DNA of 64,000 nt. It comes from Hymenobacter persicinus. GTDB taxonomy: Bacteria; Bacteroidota; Bacteroidia; Cytophagales; Hymenobacteraceae. A program made the translations under genes and the position numbers. Positions 50,776-60,278 of this stretch are shown piece by piece; position 1 is the first letter of the stretch, and each line of letters begins with the position of its first letter. The DNA lies in contig NZ_SEWE01000017.1 in assembly GCF_004167665.1 (NCBI RefSeq), positions 1 through 64,000 of the forward strand, given 5' to 3'. The notes beneath the pieces are model-generated. The model did not search any database. It was given only the letters and a program-made list of their open reading frames with translations, and was not told where the DNA came from.

Positions 50776-51537
50776 CTACGCCGCCACGCGCATCTTGGGA
50801 GCGGCGGCTACTTTGCGCTTGATCTTGATGATGCCGACCTTGTCCAGGGTCCAGATAACGGAGTAGGTTGGGTCCAGCTCCCACCACTTCACGCCGAAGT
50901 TGACGCGCATGGGCAGCTTGTGGTGGTTGTTCTGAAACAGCTCGCCAAAAGCCAGGAAATCCAGGGCCAGGGTGTTCTTGCTGTGGTCGTGGTTGTCGAA
51001 GTTCTGGTAGCCGTACTTGTGGCCGCCCCAGTTGACGATGGCGCCGTGAATGGGGCCCATCAGGAAGTGAATCGGCAGCAGCAGGTACATCCACCAGGCA
51101 GTGGCAAACTGGGCGTAGAACAGCACGTAGAGCGTGCCCCAGCCCAGGCGGGAGTACCACTTGTCGCCGAAGTTCTCGACGGCGGCCCACTCGGGATAGT
51201 CGCCCTCAAACCGCTCGGCGGCGGGGTACTTGTGGTTGAGCACGTCGTTGTAGATGTTCTTGGTCTTCCACATCATGGAGAAGGCATTCGACGAGAACAG
51301 CGGCGAGTGCGGGTCCATTTCCGTGTCGGAGTAGGCGTGGTGCATACGGTGCAGCAGCGCGTAAGCCCGCGGCGACAGGAACGAGGAGCCCTGGCAGAGG
51401 TAGGTGAACAGGAAGAAGAACTTCTCCCAGAACTTGCTCATCGTAAACATCTTGTGCGCCGCGTACCGGTGCAGGTAGAACGTCTGCGTAAACAGCGACA
51501 GATAGTAGTGAGCGACAAAGAAAATCAGGATTGGCAT
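50776..51537 (-). CDS. Acyl-CoA desaturase (membrane fatty acid desaturase)
   Basis: This is a 253-residue membrane di-iron desaturase. The three histidine boxes are HRYAAH, HRMHH and NNHH (FQNNHHKLP), plus an additional GGHKYGYQNFDNHDH segment as in stearoyl-CoA-type desaturases. Transmembrane segments surround them. It introduces a double bond into acyl chains using O2 and an electron donor, tuning membrane fluidity; electron donor not evident here. Confidence 0.88.
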   Translation of the reverse strand: MPILIFFVAHYYLSLFTQTFYLHRYAAHKMFTMSKFWEKFFFLFTYLCQGSSFLSPRAYALLHRMHHAYSDTEMDPHSPLFSSNAFSMMWKTKNIYNDVLNHKYPAAERFEGDYPEWAAVENFGDKWYSRLGWGTLYVLFYAQFATAWWMYLLLPIHFLMGPIHGAIVNWGGHKYGYQNFDNHDHSKNTLALDFLAFGELFQNNHHKLPMRVNFGVKWWELDPTYSVIWTLDKVGIIKIKRKVAAAPKMRVAA

Positions 51538-51627
51538 GGGCCGGTCAAATGATGAAAACGCTGACAGCAGGCGGAATAAGCTGCCCGCAGAAGCTCAACG
51601 GGGGGCTATAAGTTCCGCTTGCTTCCG

Positions 51628-51635
51628 CAAAACTA
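51628..51635 (-). promoter_or_regulatory. -7 element for the desaturase gene
   Basis: TAGTTTTG on the minus strand, about 90 bases upstream of the ATG. Confidence 0.45.
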
Positions 51636-51727
51636 CGGTCACGGGTGCCCGTCTTCAATAAACGGACCCAAAAGGCCAAAATATTATTCAGCGAATACCG
51701 GCTGGACTTTGCCCGGGTGCGAGACCC

Positions 51728-51761
51728 ACGAAAAAAGCCTCCCCGGGCGGGGAGGCTTTCG
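51728..51761 (-). terminator. Intrinsic terminator after the RluA-family gene
   Basis: AAAGCCTCCCC pairs with GGGGAGGCTTT, with a T-run on the minus strand. Confidence 0.85.
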
Positions 51762-51782
51762 TAACGAACTGCGCAAGAAAAG

Positions 51783-52496
51783 CTAGGCCGGGTAAAACGC
51801 CTGGGCGGCTTCCCAGTGCGGCATGGCCGGCACCGGGGCGCGGAAGCACATGGCCTCCTTCGTGACGGGGTGCTCAAACTCGAGCTGACGGGCGTGCAGG
51901 GCAATGCTCACGTCGGGCAGGGGGGAGAGGAAGCCGTACTTCACGTCGCCGACAATGGGCGTGCCCAGGCCCGTGGCGAGCTGCACCCGGATCTGGTGGG
52001 GGCGGCCCGTGATGGGGTTCACCTGCACCAGAAAGCGGTTGCCGGCCTGGCCCAGCACTTGGTAGTCGAGGTCGGCCTTGAGGCCCTGGCTGTGGCGCTC
52101 GGTGTAGGCTTTGGTCACGTTGCGAATGGGGTCCTTGACCAGCCAGTGGGTGAGGTGGCCGCTGGTCGGGTTCGGGCACTTGCCCACCAGCGCCCAGTAG
52201 GTTTTGGTCACCTTGTTGTCGCGGAACATCTCGTTGAGCCGGCTCAGGGCCTTGCTGGTTTTGGCCAGGGCCACCACGCCGCTCACGGGCCGGTCGAGGC
52301 GGTGGGCCACGCCGACGAAGGCGGCCCCGGGCTTCTTGTACTTGAACTTCAAATACTCCGCCGCCTTGGCCGACAGGGGCTCATCCCCGGTGTTGTCGCC
52401 CTGCACGAGGATGCCGGCGGGCTTGTTGATGATGAGCAGGTGGTTGTCTTCAAACAGGATTTCTTCCTGCTCCGACCAGATATTCGGACGATTCAC
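51783..52496 (-). CDS. RluA-family pseudouridine synthase
   Basis: This is a 237-residue enzyme isomerising uridine to pseudouridine in rRNA or tRNA. The catalytic Asp is in VAHRLDRPVSGVVALAKT; the family block NPITGRPHQIRVQLA is present, as are LLIINKPAGILV near the N-terminus and ALHARQLEFEHPVT near the end. No S4 domain precedes it, unlike RluC/RluD, so the target RNA is uncertain. A repeat element lies immediately upstream. Confidence 0.92.
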   Translation of the reverse strand: MNRPNIWSEQEEILFEDNHLLIINKPAGILVQGDNTGDEPLSAKAAEYLKFKYKKPGAAFVGVAHRLDRPVSGVVALAKTSKALSRLNEMFRDNKVTKTYWALVGKCPNPTSGHLTHWLVKDPIRNVTKAYTERHSQGLKADLDYQVLGQAGNRFLVQVNPITGRPHQIRVQLATGLGTPIVGDVKYGFLSPLPDVSIALHARQLEFEHPVTKEAMCFRAPVPAMPHWEAAQAFYPA

Positions 52497-52502
52497 TGAA
52501 AA

Positions 52503-52592
52503 GGTACTTATGAAGTATGGATTACGAAGTATGAATTGCCCGGATGGCGGATTCAGCTAATTCAGAATGCATACTCCAGAATTCAGAATTAA
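52503..52592. repeat. Inverted element with GAAGTAT / AATTCAG heptamer units
   Basis: The left arm contains two GAAGTAT units (TATGAAGTATGG and ACGAAGTATGAATT). The right arm has ATACTCCAGAATTCAGAATT, with AATTCAG heptamers. The core is about 20 bases (GCCCGGATGGCGGATTCAGC). It fills the gap between the panB stop and rluA start. More irregular than the other elements. Confidence 0.55.
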
Positions 52593-52593
52593 T

Positions 52594-53409
52594 TTAATAC
52601 GCTTCGTCCTGGGTGGGGAAGTTGCGGTCCTTCACGTCTTTCACGTAGCGGGTCACGGCGTCGCTCATCAGCTCGCCCAGCTCGGCGTAGCGGCGCAGGA
52701 AGCGCGGCTTGAACTCTTTGGTGATGCCCAGCATGTCGTGCACGACCAGCACTTGCCCGTCCACGTCGGGGCCGGCGCCGATACCGATAACGGGAATTGT
52801 AAGCTTTTCGGCGACTTGCTTGGCTAGGCTGGACGGAATTTTTTCGAGCACCACGGCAAAGCAGCCCAATTCCTGGAGCAGCAGGGCATCTTCGATGAGC
52901 TTCTGGGCTTCGGCTTCCTCCTTCGCCCGCACGGTGTAGGTGCCAAACTTGTAGATGCTCTGGGGCGTGAGGCCCAGGTGGCCCATCACGGGGATGCCGG
53001 CCGTGAGGATGCGGGTAATGGACTCCTTGATTTCGGCCCCGCCCTCGAGCTTGATGCCGTGCCCACCCGACTCCTTCATGATGCGGATGGCCGAGCGCAG
53101 GGCTTCCGAAGAGTTGCCCTGGTAGGATCCAAACGGCATGTCCACCACTACGAAAGCGCGCTTCACGGCCCGCACCACGCTCTGGGCGTGGTAAATCATC
53201 TGGTCGAGGGTGATGGGCAGGGTGGTTTCGTGGCCGGCCATCACGTTGGAGGCCGAGTCGCCGACGAGCAGCACGTCGATGCCGGCGCCGTCGAGCAGGG
53301 TGGCCATCGAGAAGTCGTAGGCCGTGAGCATGGATATTTTTTCGCCGCGTTGCTTCATGGCCAGCAACTGGTGCGTGGTCACGAGTTTCACTTCTTTATG
53401 CTGCGACAT
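52594..53409 (-). CDS. panB: 3-methyl-2-oxobutanoate hydroxymethyltransferase
   Basis: This is a 271-residue enzyme that transfers a hydroxymethyl group from methylene-tetrahydrofolate to alpha-ketoisovalerate, the first committed step of pantothenate synthesis. The ATG at 53409 ([19 protein letters not shown]) is preferred to one 14 codons upstream. Mg/substrate residues are seen in [38 protein letters not shown] and [26 protein letters not shown] sequence. Cytoplasmic. No panC in the window. Confidence 0.96.
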   Translation of the reverse strand: MSQHKEVKLVTTHQLLAMKQRGEKISMLTAYDFSMATLLDGAGIDVLLVGDSASNVMAGHETTLPITLDQMIYHAQSVVRAVKRAFVVVDMPFGSYQGNSSEALRSAIRIMKESGGHGIKLEGGAEIKESITRILTAGIPVMGHLGLTPQSIYKFGTYTVRAKEEAEAQKLIEDALLLQELGCFAVVLEKIPSSLAKQVAEKLTIPVIGIGAGPDVDGQVLVVHDMLGITKEFKPRFLRRYAELGELMSDAVTRYVKDVKDRNFPTQDEAY

Positions 53410-53546
53410 GTCCGGGTGATTAGGGGATGAGGGAAGTCCGGCCGAGAGCAAGCCGGGCCCAAAAGTGCCAAAATTCCGGCACTTGCCCGGACCGACTGCC
53501 GAGCTTGCCCCCGGCGTGGCCGTGTACCCGCCTGAGCCGGGGCCGC

Positions 53547-56411
53547 TTAACGGGTGAGGAAACTACGGTTGCGGTTCAACTTCAGGTCCTGCAGCAAGGA
53601 CGACTTGGCCGCAATGGTCACGAAGTAGCCGCGGGTGGTGCCGAAGGGAAACCACTGCCCGTTGATCTGCCAGCAGTGCAGGTCGCGGAACACGTTCAGG
53701 GACGTGTACGACACCGTCTGGTTTTTAAAGTCGTAGCCGGTGCTGTAGCCGAAGCGCAGGTTGGGCGTCAGCTTCACCGAGCCGCTCAAGCTCAGACCCG
53801 CCGTGATGGGCGAAGGCCGCAGGCGGCCGGGACGGGCGGGCAGCGGACCCGGGTCGGTGTAGGAGGCCGTGAAGTTGCTGCTCAAATCCCAGGGCAGCTC
53901 GAAGTCCACGTAGTCTTCGTAGGGGTTCACCGGCTGCGGGTTGCCCAGGGCAGGGTCGTTGGTGGGCGCCACCGTGCGCGGCACCACTGACTTCTTTTTG
54001 CCCTGCACGGGGTTGAACTGGTAGCTCAGCGAGAGGTTGGCATTCGATAGGCGGGCCAGGCGGCGCTTGGACTGGTCGAGCAGGTACTTGTTGATCAGCA
54101 GCCCGGTGGAGTCGCGCTGGTAGAATTCGAAGTTGGCCGCCAGCAACACGTTCAGCTTGCGGGCCACCTGGGTGCGGAAGGTCGAAGACAACGGTGACAG
54201 GCGCAGGGATTCGGCGGCGAAGTTGTAGCCAATGTTAAAGTCGAGGCCGTCGATGAGGCTGACCTTCTTGAAGGGCGTGGTGCCGGTGGTGTCCTGGGTG
54301 TCGCGCACCTTCATTTCCACCGAGTTCTGCAGGCTGAAGCTCACGGCGCTGACCTGGCGGCCGCTGGGCGTACCGTACAAGAAGCCCTGGTAGCGGGAAA
54401 AGCTGATGGGGTTGAGCAGGCGGGTATTGTCGCCGGGGTAGCGCGGGTCTTCCTGGTTGTAGCGCAGCCCCGAGCTGTTGGTGAGCGGGCCCAGGTTGGT
54501 GCCGATGGCGTAGAAGTTGCGGTTACTGGTAAAGTCCGGCGAGTACTGGTAGCTCAGGTTGGGCGTCAGCTTGTGGCGGATGGCCTCAATCTTCTTGCCC
54601 TTGATGACGTACACCCCGTAGACGTTGGTGCCCAGGTTCAGGCCCGAGGAGTACGAGTACACCCGGTTGAAGCCCCGCACCGTGTCGATGCGCACGGCTT
54701 GGGCGGCCGGGATGTAGGTGTAGTCGAGACGCTTGCCGTACCAGGTTTCGCCGTAGTTGAACGAGGGCTGCAGGCTCAGGTGCTTCAGCACGGTGTAGCT
54801 GCCCAGCGAAATCTGGAAGGCGTGCTGTAGACCGGTCTGGGAGTTGCGCAGGATGGTGCCCAGGTTGCTGAACTTCACCGGAATCTGGTTGCCGACCACC
54901 GTGCCGCCGAGCAGCGGAATGCCGTTGGCCAGGGCCCGGGCCTGCTGGTAGTTGCTGATTTTATTCTGGCCCGTGAGGGTGTAGGCCACCGAAAACTGCT
55001 GGTACAGCGGCCGGGCCTTCAGCCCGAGCAGCTCGTAGAGATACTGCCGGGCCACGCCCACGGTCACGTCGGGCAGGGTGAAGTCCATGGCGCCGGTGCC
55101 GGTGTTCTGGCTCTGGCTCAGGTTCAGGGCGTAGTTGACCGGCGAGTTGCGGATCTGCTTCTGGTAGCTGATGGTGGAGCTAAACGAGGGTGTCAGGCGC
55201 AGGCGGGTGTCGTACTGGTTTTGCTGGTTGTAGTCGGTGCTGCCGGCCTGCACGCTGGCCGAGAACCGGCCGCCGCCGGGCCGGGGCGTGGGCGTGTGGT
55301 TCCAGGTCAGCCAGAACGTTTTCGGCGCCCGGGGCTTGCGGTAGGTCTGGTCGGTGTTGACCGAGGTCGGGGCCAGAATCTGGCTGGCGGGGCGCTGGCT
55401 GAAGCTGAAGTTCAGGCGCCCATCGTAGGTGTAGCGCTTCAGATACTGCATTTCGGCCGTGGTGCCGAAGCCCCCGAACGTGGCCGCGTTGCCGGAGTAG
55501 ATGTCGCCGGTCAACCGGACACCAATATACTCGTTGGGCACCCAGTAGTAGCCGCCGTTGCGCAAAGCGAAGCCCCGGTCGGCGGTCTGGCCGAAAGTCG
55601 GAATGATCAGGCCCGAAGCCCGGCTCTTGTTCGGCATCGGGAAGTAGCCGAACAGAAAGCCCAGGGGCGTGGGAATGTCGCCAACGACGAGGTTGAAGGG
55701 GCCGGTCACCACCTTTTCCTTCGGAATGACCTTCATCTTGGTGGCGTTGATGAAGAAGTGCGGGTGCTCCAGGTTGCAGGTGGTGTAGCGCCCGTTGCGG
55801 CCGAAAATCTCGTTCAGCTCGTTTTTCTTGATGGTTTCGGCGTGCACGAAGCCTTCGCCCTCCGACGTGACGGCATCCGTAATACGGCCCTTCTTGGTTT
55901 TGAAGTTGTAGTTGATGCGCCCGGCGGCGTAGGTGGTGGCCCCGTCCTTGAACACGGGCTTGTCGCGCACCTTGCCGGTGGTGTCGGCCGCGCCCTCGGC
56001 CGTGAGCAGGTTCTTGGCGTAGTCGACCGTGATACGGGCGGCCTTGAGCGACATCTCGCCATAGTCGACCGTGGCTTTGTCGTAAAGAATTGCCTGCTTG
56101 TTCTCGACCTCAAACCGAATCGAGTCCTTGGCCGCGTACTTCACCGTGGTTTTGATGTCGCCGGTGGGGGCGGCCGCCACGCGCAGGGAGTCGCTGCGGC
56201 GGGTGGTATCAAGCGCAATGCTACCGGCCTGACCAGCCCGGCGGATGCGGGCCGTATCGGCGGGCAGCGGGTTGGTGGCCGGCCGGCCGTCGACGTTCAG
56301 GGGGCGCACCGCGGCCGGTGTGGAGGCCTTGGCCGGGCGGCGCTGCCCCCAGGCAGCGGGCCCGGACCCCAGCCCGAGCAACACCAAAAGCAGCAGAAAT
56401 GCCGGGCGCAT
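53547..56411 (-). CDS. lptD: LptD-like LPS assembly outer-membrane protein
   Basis: The product has 954 residues from the ATG at 56411 (signal [23 protein letters not shown]). An N-terminal OstA/LptA-like jellyroll (about 110-250: [29 protein letters not shown] strands, [29 protein letters not shown]) is followed by a large C-terminal barrel. Motif [21 protein letters not shown] is typical of Bacteroidota LptD. It receives LPS from the periplasmic bridge and inserts it into the outer leaflet. Divergent from the amidase gene. Confidence 0.85.
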   Translation of the reverse strand: MRPAFLLLLVLLGLGSGPAAWGQRRPAKASTPAAVRPLNVDGRPATNPLPADTARIRRAGQAGSIALDTTRRSDSLRVAAAPTGDIKTTVKYAAKDSIRFEVENKQAILYDKATVDYGEMSLKAARITVDYAKNLLTAEGAADTTGKVRDKPVFKDGATTYAAGRINYNFKTKKGRITDAVTSEGEGFVHAETIKKNELNEIFGRNGRYTTCNLEHPHFFINATKMKVIPKEKVVTGPFNLVVGDIPTPLGFLFGYFPMPNKSRASGLIIPTFGQTADRGFALRNGGYYWVPNEYIGVRLTGDIYSGNAATFGGFGTTAEMQYLKRYTYDGRLNFSFSQRPASQILAPTSVNTDQTYRKPRAPKTFWLTWNHTPTPRPGGGRFSASVQAGSTDYNQQNQYDTRLRLTPSFSSTISYQKQIRNSPVNYALNLSQSQNTGTGAMDFTLPDVTVGVARQYLYELLGLKARPLYQQFSVAYTLTGQNKISNYQQARALANGIPLLGGTVVGNQIPVKFSNLGTILRNSQTGLQHAFQISLGSYTVLKHLSLQPSFNYGETWYGKRLDYTYIPAAQAVRIDTVRGFNRVYSYSSGLNLGTNVYGVYVIKGKKIEAIRHKLTPNLSYQYSPDFTSNRNFYAIGTNLGPLTNSSGLRYNQEDPRYPGDNTRLLNPISFSRYQGFLYGTPSGRQVSAVSFSLQNSVEMKVRDTQDTTGTTPFKKVSLIDGLDFNIGYNFAAESLRLSPLSSTFRTQVARKLNVLLAANFEFYQRDSTGLLINKYLLDQSKRRLARLSNANLSLSYQFNPVQGKKKSVVPRTVAPTNDPALGNPQPVNPYEDYVDFELPWDLSSNFTASYTDPGPLPARPGRLRPSPITAGLSLSGSVKLTPNLRFGYSTGYDFKNQTVSYTSLNVFRDLHCWQINGQWFPFGTTRGYFVTIAAKSSLLQDLKLNRNRSFLTR

Positions 56412-56498
56412 CGGGTAGGGATAAAGAGAGAAAAAGGACCGGAGGGGGGGCGTTGGCAATGCCACGTAGTTTTTAATCGTTTATTTTGTGGCTGTTTG

Positions 56499-56506
56499 CA
56501 AAGATA
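56499..56506 (-). promoter_or_regulatory. -7 element for lptD
   Basis: TATCTTTG on the minus strand, about 90 bases before the ATG, in the 124-base divergent region shared with the amidase gene. Confidence 0.5.
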
Positions 56507-56535
56507 ATGGGTAGCTCCCCCAACTAACGAACTCT

Positions 56536-57342
56536 GTGCGGAATATTGTCGCTCTTTGCGCTGCGGGCCTGCTTTTTCTGGCGGGACCAACGCGGGCCGT
56601 GGCTCCCGGCACGCCGGGGCTACCGCCCGCCAAATACCACCTGCGCACCGTCGTACTCGATGCCGGCCACGGCGGCAAGGACCGCGGCTGCGCTGGCGTG
56701 AAGGCCCGCGAGGCCGATGTAGCCCTGAAAATCATTCTGGAGCTGGGCCGGCAGATTGAGGAAAACATGCCCGACGTGAAGGTGGTCTACACCCGCAAAA
56801 CCGACGTGTTCGTGGAACTCACCGACCGGGCCGGCATTGCCAACAAGCATGCCGCCGACCTGTTCATCTCGGTGCATTGCAACGCCAGCGCCCCCTCGGC
56901 CTACGGCACCGAGGTCTGGACCATGGGGCCGCACAAGACCGACGCCAACTTGGCCGTGGCCAAGCGCGAAAACGCGGTAATCTTACAGGAAGACAACTAC
57001 AAGGCCAACTACAACGGCTTCGACCCGACCTCGCCCCAGAGCCATATTTTGTTCTCGCTCTACCAAAGTGCCCACGTCGTGAACAGCATCCGCTTCGCCC
57101 AGAAAGTGGACCGGCAGTTTCGCACCACCGTGGGCCGCAGCTCCCGCGGGGTGAAGCAGGCGGGCTTCCTGGTGCTCTGGAAATCGACGATGCCCTCGGT
57201 GCTGATTGAGTCGGGCTTCCTGACCAACCGGGCCGAGGAGCAGTACCTCAACGATAAATCGGGGCAGTCGTATATGGCAGCAGGAATCTACCGGGCCTTC
57301 CGGGATTATAAGAACGAACTCGAAGCTATGAACGGGGAGTAG
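56536..57342 (+). CDS. N-acetylmuramoyl-L-alanine amidase (Amidase_3)
   Basis: The product has 268 residues from a GTG; the N-terminus (MRNIVALCAAGLLFLAGPTRAVA) is a signal peptide. Zinc ligands are His in VVLDAGHGGKDRG, Glu in VALKIILELGRQIEENM, and His in LFISVHCNAS. Catalytic Glu is in PSVLIESGFLTNRAEEQYL. It hydrolyses the amide between MurNAc and the stem peptide during cell separation. It precedes the mlaD-like gene by 65 bases, a pairing repeated in Bacteroidota. Confidence 0.93.
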   Translation: MRNIVALCAAGLLFLAGPTRAVAPGTPGLPPAKYHLRTVVLDAGHGGKDRGCAGVKAREADVALKIILELGRQIEENMPDVKVVYTRKTDVFVELTDRAGIANKHAADLFISVHCNASAPSAYGTEVWTMGPHKTDANLAVAKRENAVILQEDNYKANYNGFDPTSPQSHILFSLYQSAHVVNSIRFAQKVDRQFRTTVGRSSRGVKQAGFLVLWKSTMPSVLIESGFLTNRAEEQYLNDKSGQSYMAAGIYRAFRDYKNELEAMNGE

Positions 57343-57407
57343 GGGGCCTAGCGCCCCGTGCGGCCCCTTTCGCCGGCCCAATCACCTCATTTACCAGCTG
57401 ACCCAAC

Positions 57408-58427
57408 GTGTCGAAAGAAATAAAAGTGGCCCTTTTGGGCATCGTCGCTTTGGCGGCTCTCTACATTGGCTTTAACTTTCTGAAAGGCAGTAATTTGCTC
57501 TCGTCGGATCGAACCTATTACGCCAAGTACGACAACGTGGACGGCCTGACCGTCGGCAACCCGGTTATTCTCAACGGCATTAAAGTCGGGCAGGTGAAGC
57601 AGATGGAGCTGCTGCCGGCCGAGCACAACCGCATCCGGGTATCGCTGGAGCTGCAGAAGGGCATTACCGTCGGCGACTCCACCGTGGCCAGCCTCTCGGG
57701 CTCGTTGCTGGGCAGCAAGACCATCACCCTGTTTCTGGGCAAAAACTCCACGGTGTACGATGGGGGCGAGGAGCTCAAATCCTACACCGTGGCCAGTATC
57801 ACCGACGCCTTCCAGGCCAAGGCCCTGCCCGTGCTCGGCACCGTCGACTCCACGCTGATCAAGGTCAACAGCTTTCTGAACAAGGACGCCCGCGTGAGTT
57901 TGCAGGCCACCCTGCTCAACGCCCAGGGCTCGACGGAAGCGTTGAAAAACCTGCTGGTAATGAACCAGCGCAACATCAACCAGATTACCACGAACATGGC
58001 CCGCCTGACCAGCGACCTGAACGTGACCAGCAAGAAGTTTGACCGCATCGCCGCCAACTTCGCCGTGCTCAGCGACTCGCTGAAAAACGCTCCGGTGGGG
58101 CCGGCCATGCGCAAGCTCAACGCCACCATGACGGAAGCCCAGACCGCCATGACAGGCGTCAACAAGGCCCTGACCGACCAGAAAGGCTCGTTGGGTAAGC
58201 TCATCAACGACTCCACGCTCTACAACAACCTCAGCGCCACGGCCGCTAGCTCCAACGCCCTGATCAAGGATTTGCAGGCCAACCCTAAAAACTACGTGCA
58301 CTTCTCGGTGTTCGGCGGCGGCAAGGCTAAAACCAAGACTGAAACCACCAAAAAGCCCAATGGTGAGGTGGAAGTAGAGAAAAAGACGGTGCAGCCCGCC
58401 CCCGTAGTGGTAGCCCCCGAAAAGTAG
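57408..58427 (+). CDS. mlaD: MlaD/MCE-family lipid transport protein
   Basis: The product has 339 residues from a GTG. An N-terminal transmembrane helix (VALLGIVALAALYIGFNFLKGSNLL) anchors it, and the MCE domain follows: YYAKYDNVDGLTVGNPVILNGIKVGQV ... GDSTVASLSGSLLGSKTITLFLG. Residues 150-300 form a long helical region, as in MCE proteins that build a lipid channel. It moves phospholipids between membranes with an ABC ATPase and permease, which are not in this window. Ends at a terminator that overlaps the next promoter. Confidence 0.88.
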   Translation: MSKEIKVALLGIVALAALYIGFNFLKGSNLLSSDRTYYAKYDNVDGLTVGNPVILNGIKVGQVKQMELLPAEHNRIRVSLELQKGITVGDSTVASLSGSLLGSKTITLFLGKNSTVYDGGEELKSYTVASITDAFQAKALPVLGTVDSTLIKVNSFLNKDARVSLQATLLNAQGSTEALKNLLVMNQRNINQITTNMARLTSDLNVTSKKFDRIAANFAVLSDSLKNAPVGPAMRKLNATMTEAQTAMTGVNKALTDQKGSLGKLINDSTLYNNLSATAASSNALIKDLQANPKNYVHFSVFGGGKAKTKTETTKKPNGEVEVEKKTVQPAPVVVAPEK

Positions 58428-58453
58428 GCCGCCCGGCCGCAGCCAGAAACCCT

Positions 58454-58461
58454 TACCTTTG
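58454..58461 (+). promoter_or_regulatory. -7 element abutting a terminator, for the acyl-CoA carboxylase gene
   Basis: TACCTTTG is directly followed by the terminator hairpin of mlaD. Transcription is expected to begin inside the hairpin, so new transcripts would not contain the full stem. Confidence 0.45.
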
Positions 58462-58489
58462 AATCCGCCCCGCTGGGGCGGATTTTTTT
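58462..58489 (+). terminator. Intrinsic terminator after mlaD
   Basis: ATCCGCCCC pairs perfectly with GGGGCGGAT (loop GCT) and is followed by T7. Confidence 0.8.
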
Positions 58490-58498
58490 ATGCACTCC

Positions 58499-58607
58499 AG
58501 GTGAAATGGTGAGCTGTCGTTCTAGCGGCGCAAATGGCGCATAGCCGCACCAGTGGAACGACAACTCACCATTTCACAACTTCACCACCTCACCACTACC
58601 CCCTTCC
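58499..58607. repeat. Octamer-arm inverted element, copy 4
   Basis: The left arm is CAGGTGAAATGGTGAGCTGT and the right arm CAACTCACCATTTCACAACT continuing with TCACCACCTCACCAC. Core ends are inverted (TGTCGTTC / GAACGACA). The core holds AGCGGCGCAAATGGCGCAT, which matches copy 1 read in reverse orientation. It ends 8 bases before the carboxylase ATG. Confidence 0.8.
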
Positions 58608-58614
58608 CACCCGC

Positions 58615-60243
58615 ATGGACCTCGAATTCAACAAAAACGAAGACCAACTCAAACAACTCACTTTCCAGCTCCGTCAGAAACTGCAGCGCGTGGCCCTCGG
58701 GGGCGGCGAAAAGCGCATTGCGGCTCACAAGGCCAAGGGCAAGCTCACGGCCCGGGAGCGGATTGACTATCTGCTCGACAAGGGCACCGAAAGCTTCGAG
58801 GTGGCGGCTTTTGCCGGCGAGGGACTGTATAAGGAGGAAGGGGGCTGCCCCAGCGGCGGCGTGGTAGTCGTGATTGGCTACGTGAAGGGGCGGCAGTGCG
58901 TGGTGGTAGCCAACGATGCCACGGTGAAGGCCGGGGCCTGGTTCCCGATTACGGCAAAGAAAAACCTGCGGGCCCAGGAAATCAGCATCGAAAATAAGCT
59001 GCCCATCATCTACCTCGTCGACTCGGCGGGCGTGTTTCTGCCCATGCAGGACGAAATCTTCCCCGACAAGGAGCACTTCGGCCGCATGTTCCGCAACAAT
59101 GCCGTGATGAGCTCCATGGGCATCGTGCAGCTGGCCGCCATCATGGGGCCCTGCGTGGCCGGGGGCGCCTATCTGCCCATTATGTCCGACGAGGCCATGA
59201 TTGTGGACGGCACCGGCTCGGTGTTCCTGGCGGGCTCCTATTTGGTGAAGTCGGCCATCGGGGAAAGCATCGACAACGAGACCCTCGGCGGGGCCAGCAC
59301 CCACTCCGAAATTTCGGGCGTCACGGACTACAAGTTCAAAAACGACCAGGAGTGCCTCGACCACATCCGCAACATCTTCGACAAGATGGGCGAGCTGCCC
59401 AAGGCCGGCTTCAACCGCGCCGCCGCGGCCGCGCCCAAGCTGGAGCAGAAGGAAATCTACGGCCTGCTGCCCTCGGACCGCGCCAAGCCCTACGACATGA
59501 TGGACATCATCAGCCGGCTGGTCGATAACTCAGAGTTTGAGCCCTACAAGGACCTCTACGGCCAGACGCTGATCTGCGGCCTGGCCCGCATCGACGGCTG
59601 GGCCGTGGGCATCGTGGCCAACCAGCGCAAAATCGTGAAGAGCAAGAAAACCGGCATGCAGATGGGCGGCGTCATCTACTCCGACTCGGCCGACAAGGCC
59701 GCGCGCTTCATCATGAACTGCAACCAGAAGCGCATTCCGCTGGTGTTTCTGCACGACGTGTCGGGCTTCATGGTAGGCTCGCAGAGTGAGCACGGTGGCA
59801 TCATCAAGGACGGGGCGAAGATGGTCAATGCCATGGCCAACTCGGTCGTGCCCAAGTTCACCGTCATCGTCGGCAACTCCTACGGGGCCGGCAACTACGC
59901 CATGTGCGGCAAAGCCTACGACCCCCGCCTGATCGTGGCCTGGCCCACGGCCCAGCTGGCCGTGATGAGCGGCGCGGCCGCCGCCAACACGCTGCTGCAA
60001 ATCCAGGTGGCCGCGCTCAAAGCCAAGGGCGAAACCATCACCCCCGAAGCCGAAAAGGAGCACCTGGACCGCATCAAAGCCCGCTACGACGAGCAGCTCT
60101 CGCCCTACTACGCCGCCGCCCGCCTTTGGGTCGACGCCATCATCGACCCGCTGGAAACCCGCAAAGTCATCAGCCTGGGCATTGAGGCGGCGAATCATGC
60201 GCCGATTGAAAAGGCGTATAACGTGGGGGTGATTCAGGTGTGA
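58615..60243 (+). CDS. Acyl-CoA carboxylase, carboxyltransferase (beta) subunit
   Basis: The product has 542 residues from the ATG at 58615; the longer frame upstream runs through the repeat and is rejected. Two crotonase-like carboxyltransferase domains are visible: LVDSAGVFLPMQDEIFPDKEHFGRMF and IMGPCVAGGAYLPIMSDEAMIVDGTGSVFLAGSYLVKSAIGE in the first, and HDVSGFMVGSQSEHGGIIKDGAKMVNAMANSVVPKFTVIVGNSYGAGNYAM in the second. The pattern is closest to methylcrotonoyl-CoA type subunits, but propionyl-CoA cannot be excluded. It needs a biotin-carboxylase partner not in the window. Confidence 0.92.
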   Translation: MDLEFNKNEDQLKQLTFQLRQKLQRVALGGGEKRIAAHKAKGKLTARERIDYLLDKGTESFEVAAFAGEGLYKEEGGCPSGGVVVVIGYVKGRQCVVVANDATVKAGAWFPITAKKNLRAQEISIENKLPIIYLVDSAGVFLPMQDEIFPDKEHFGRMFRNNAVMSSMGIVQLAAIMGPCVAGGAYLPIMSDEAMIVDGTGSVFLAGSYLVKSAIGESIDNETLGGASTHSEISGVTDYKFKNDQECLDHIRNIFDKMGELPKAGFNRAAAAAPKLEQKEIYGLLPSDRAKPYDMMDIISRLVDNSEFEPYKDLYGQTLICGLARIDGWAVGIVANQRKIVKSKKTGMQMGGVIYSDSADKAARFIMNCNQKRIPLVFLHDVSGFMVGSQSEHGGIIKDGAKMVNAMANSVVPKFTVIVGNSYGAGNYAMCGKAYDPRLIVAWPTAQLAVMSGAAAANTLLQIQVAALKAKGETITPEAEKEHLDRIKARYDEQLSPYYAAARLWVDAIIDPLETRKVISLGIEAANHAPIEKAYNVGVIQV

Positions 60244-60278
60244 TTTGATGATTTTTTAACTCTCTAAACTGAATTACA

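Noticed and set aside
53463..53484. Operator AAGTGCC / GGCACTT upstream of panB
   Set aside because: A 7-base inverted repeat with 8-base loop is likely by chance in this composition, and no second copy was seen.
58534..58614. N-terminal extension of the carboxylase (HHFTTSPPHHYPLP-type residues)
   Set aside because: This part of the frame is repeat sequence, and the family-conserved protein starts at 58615.
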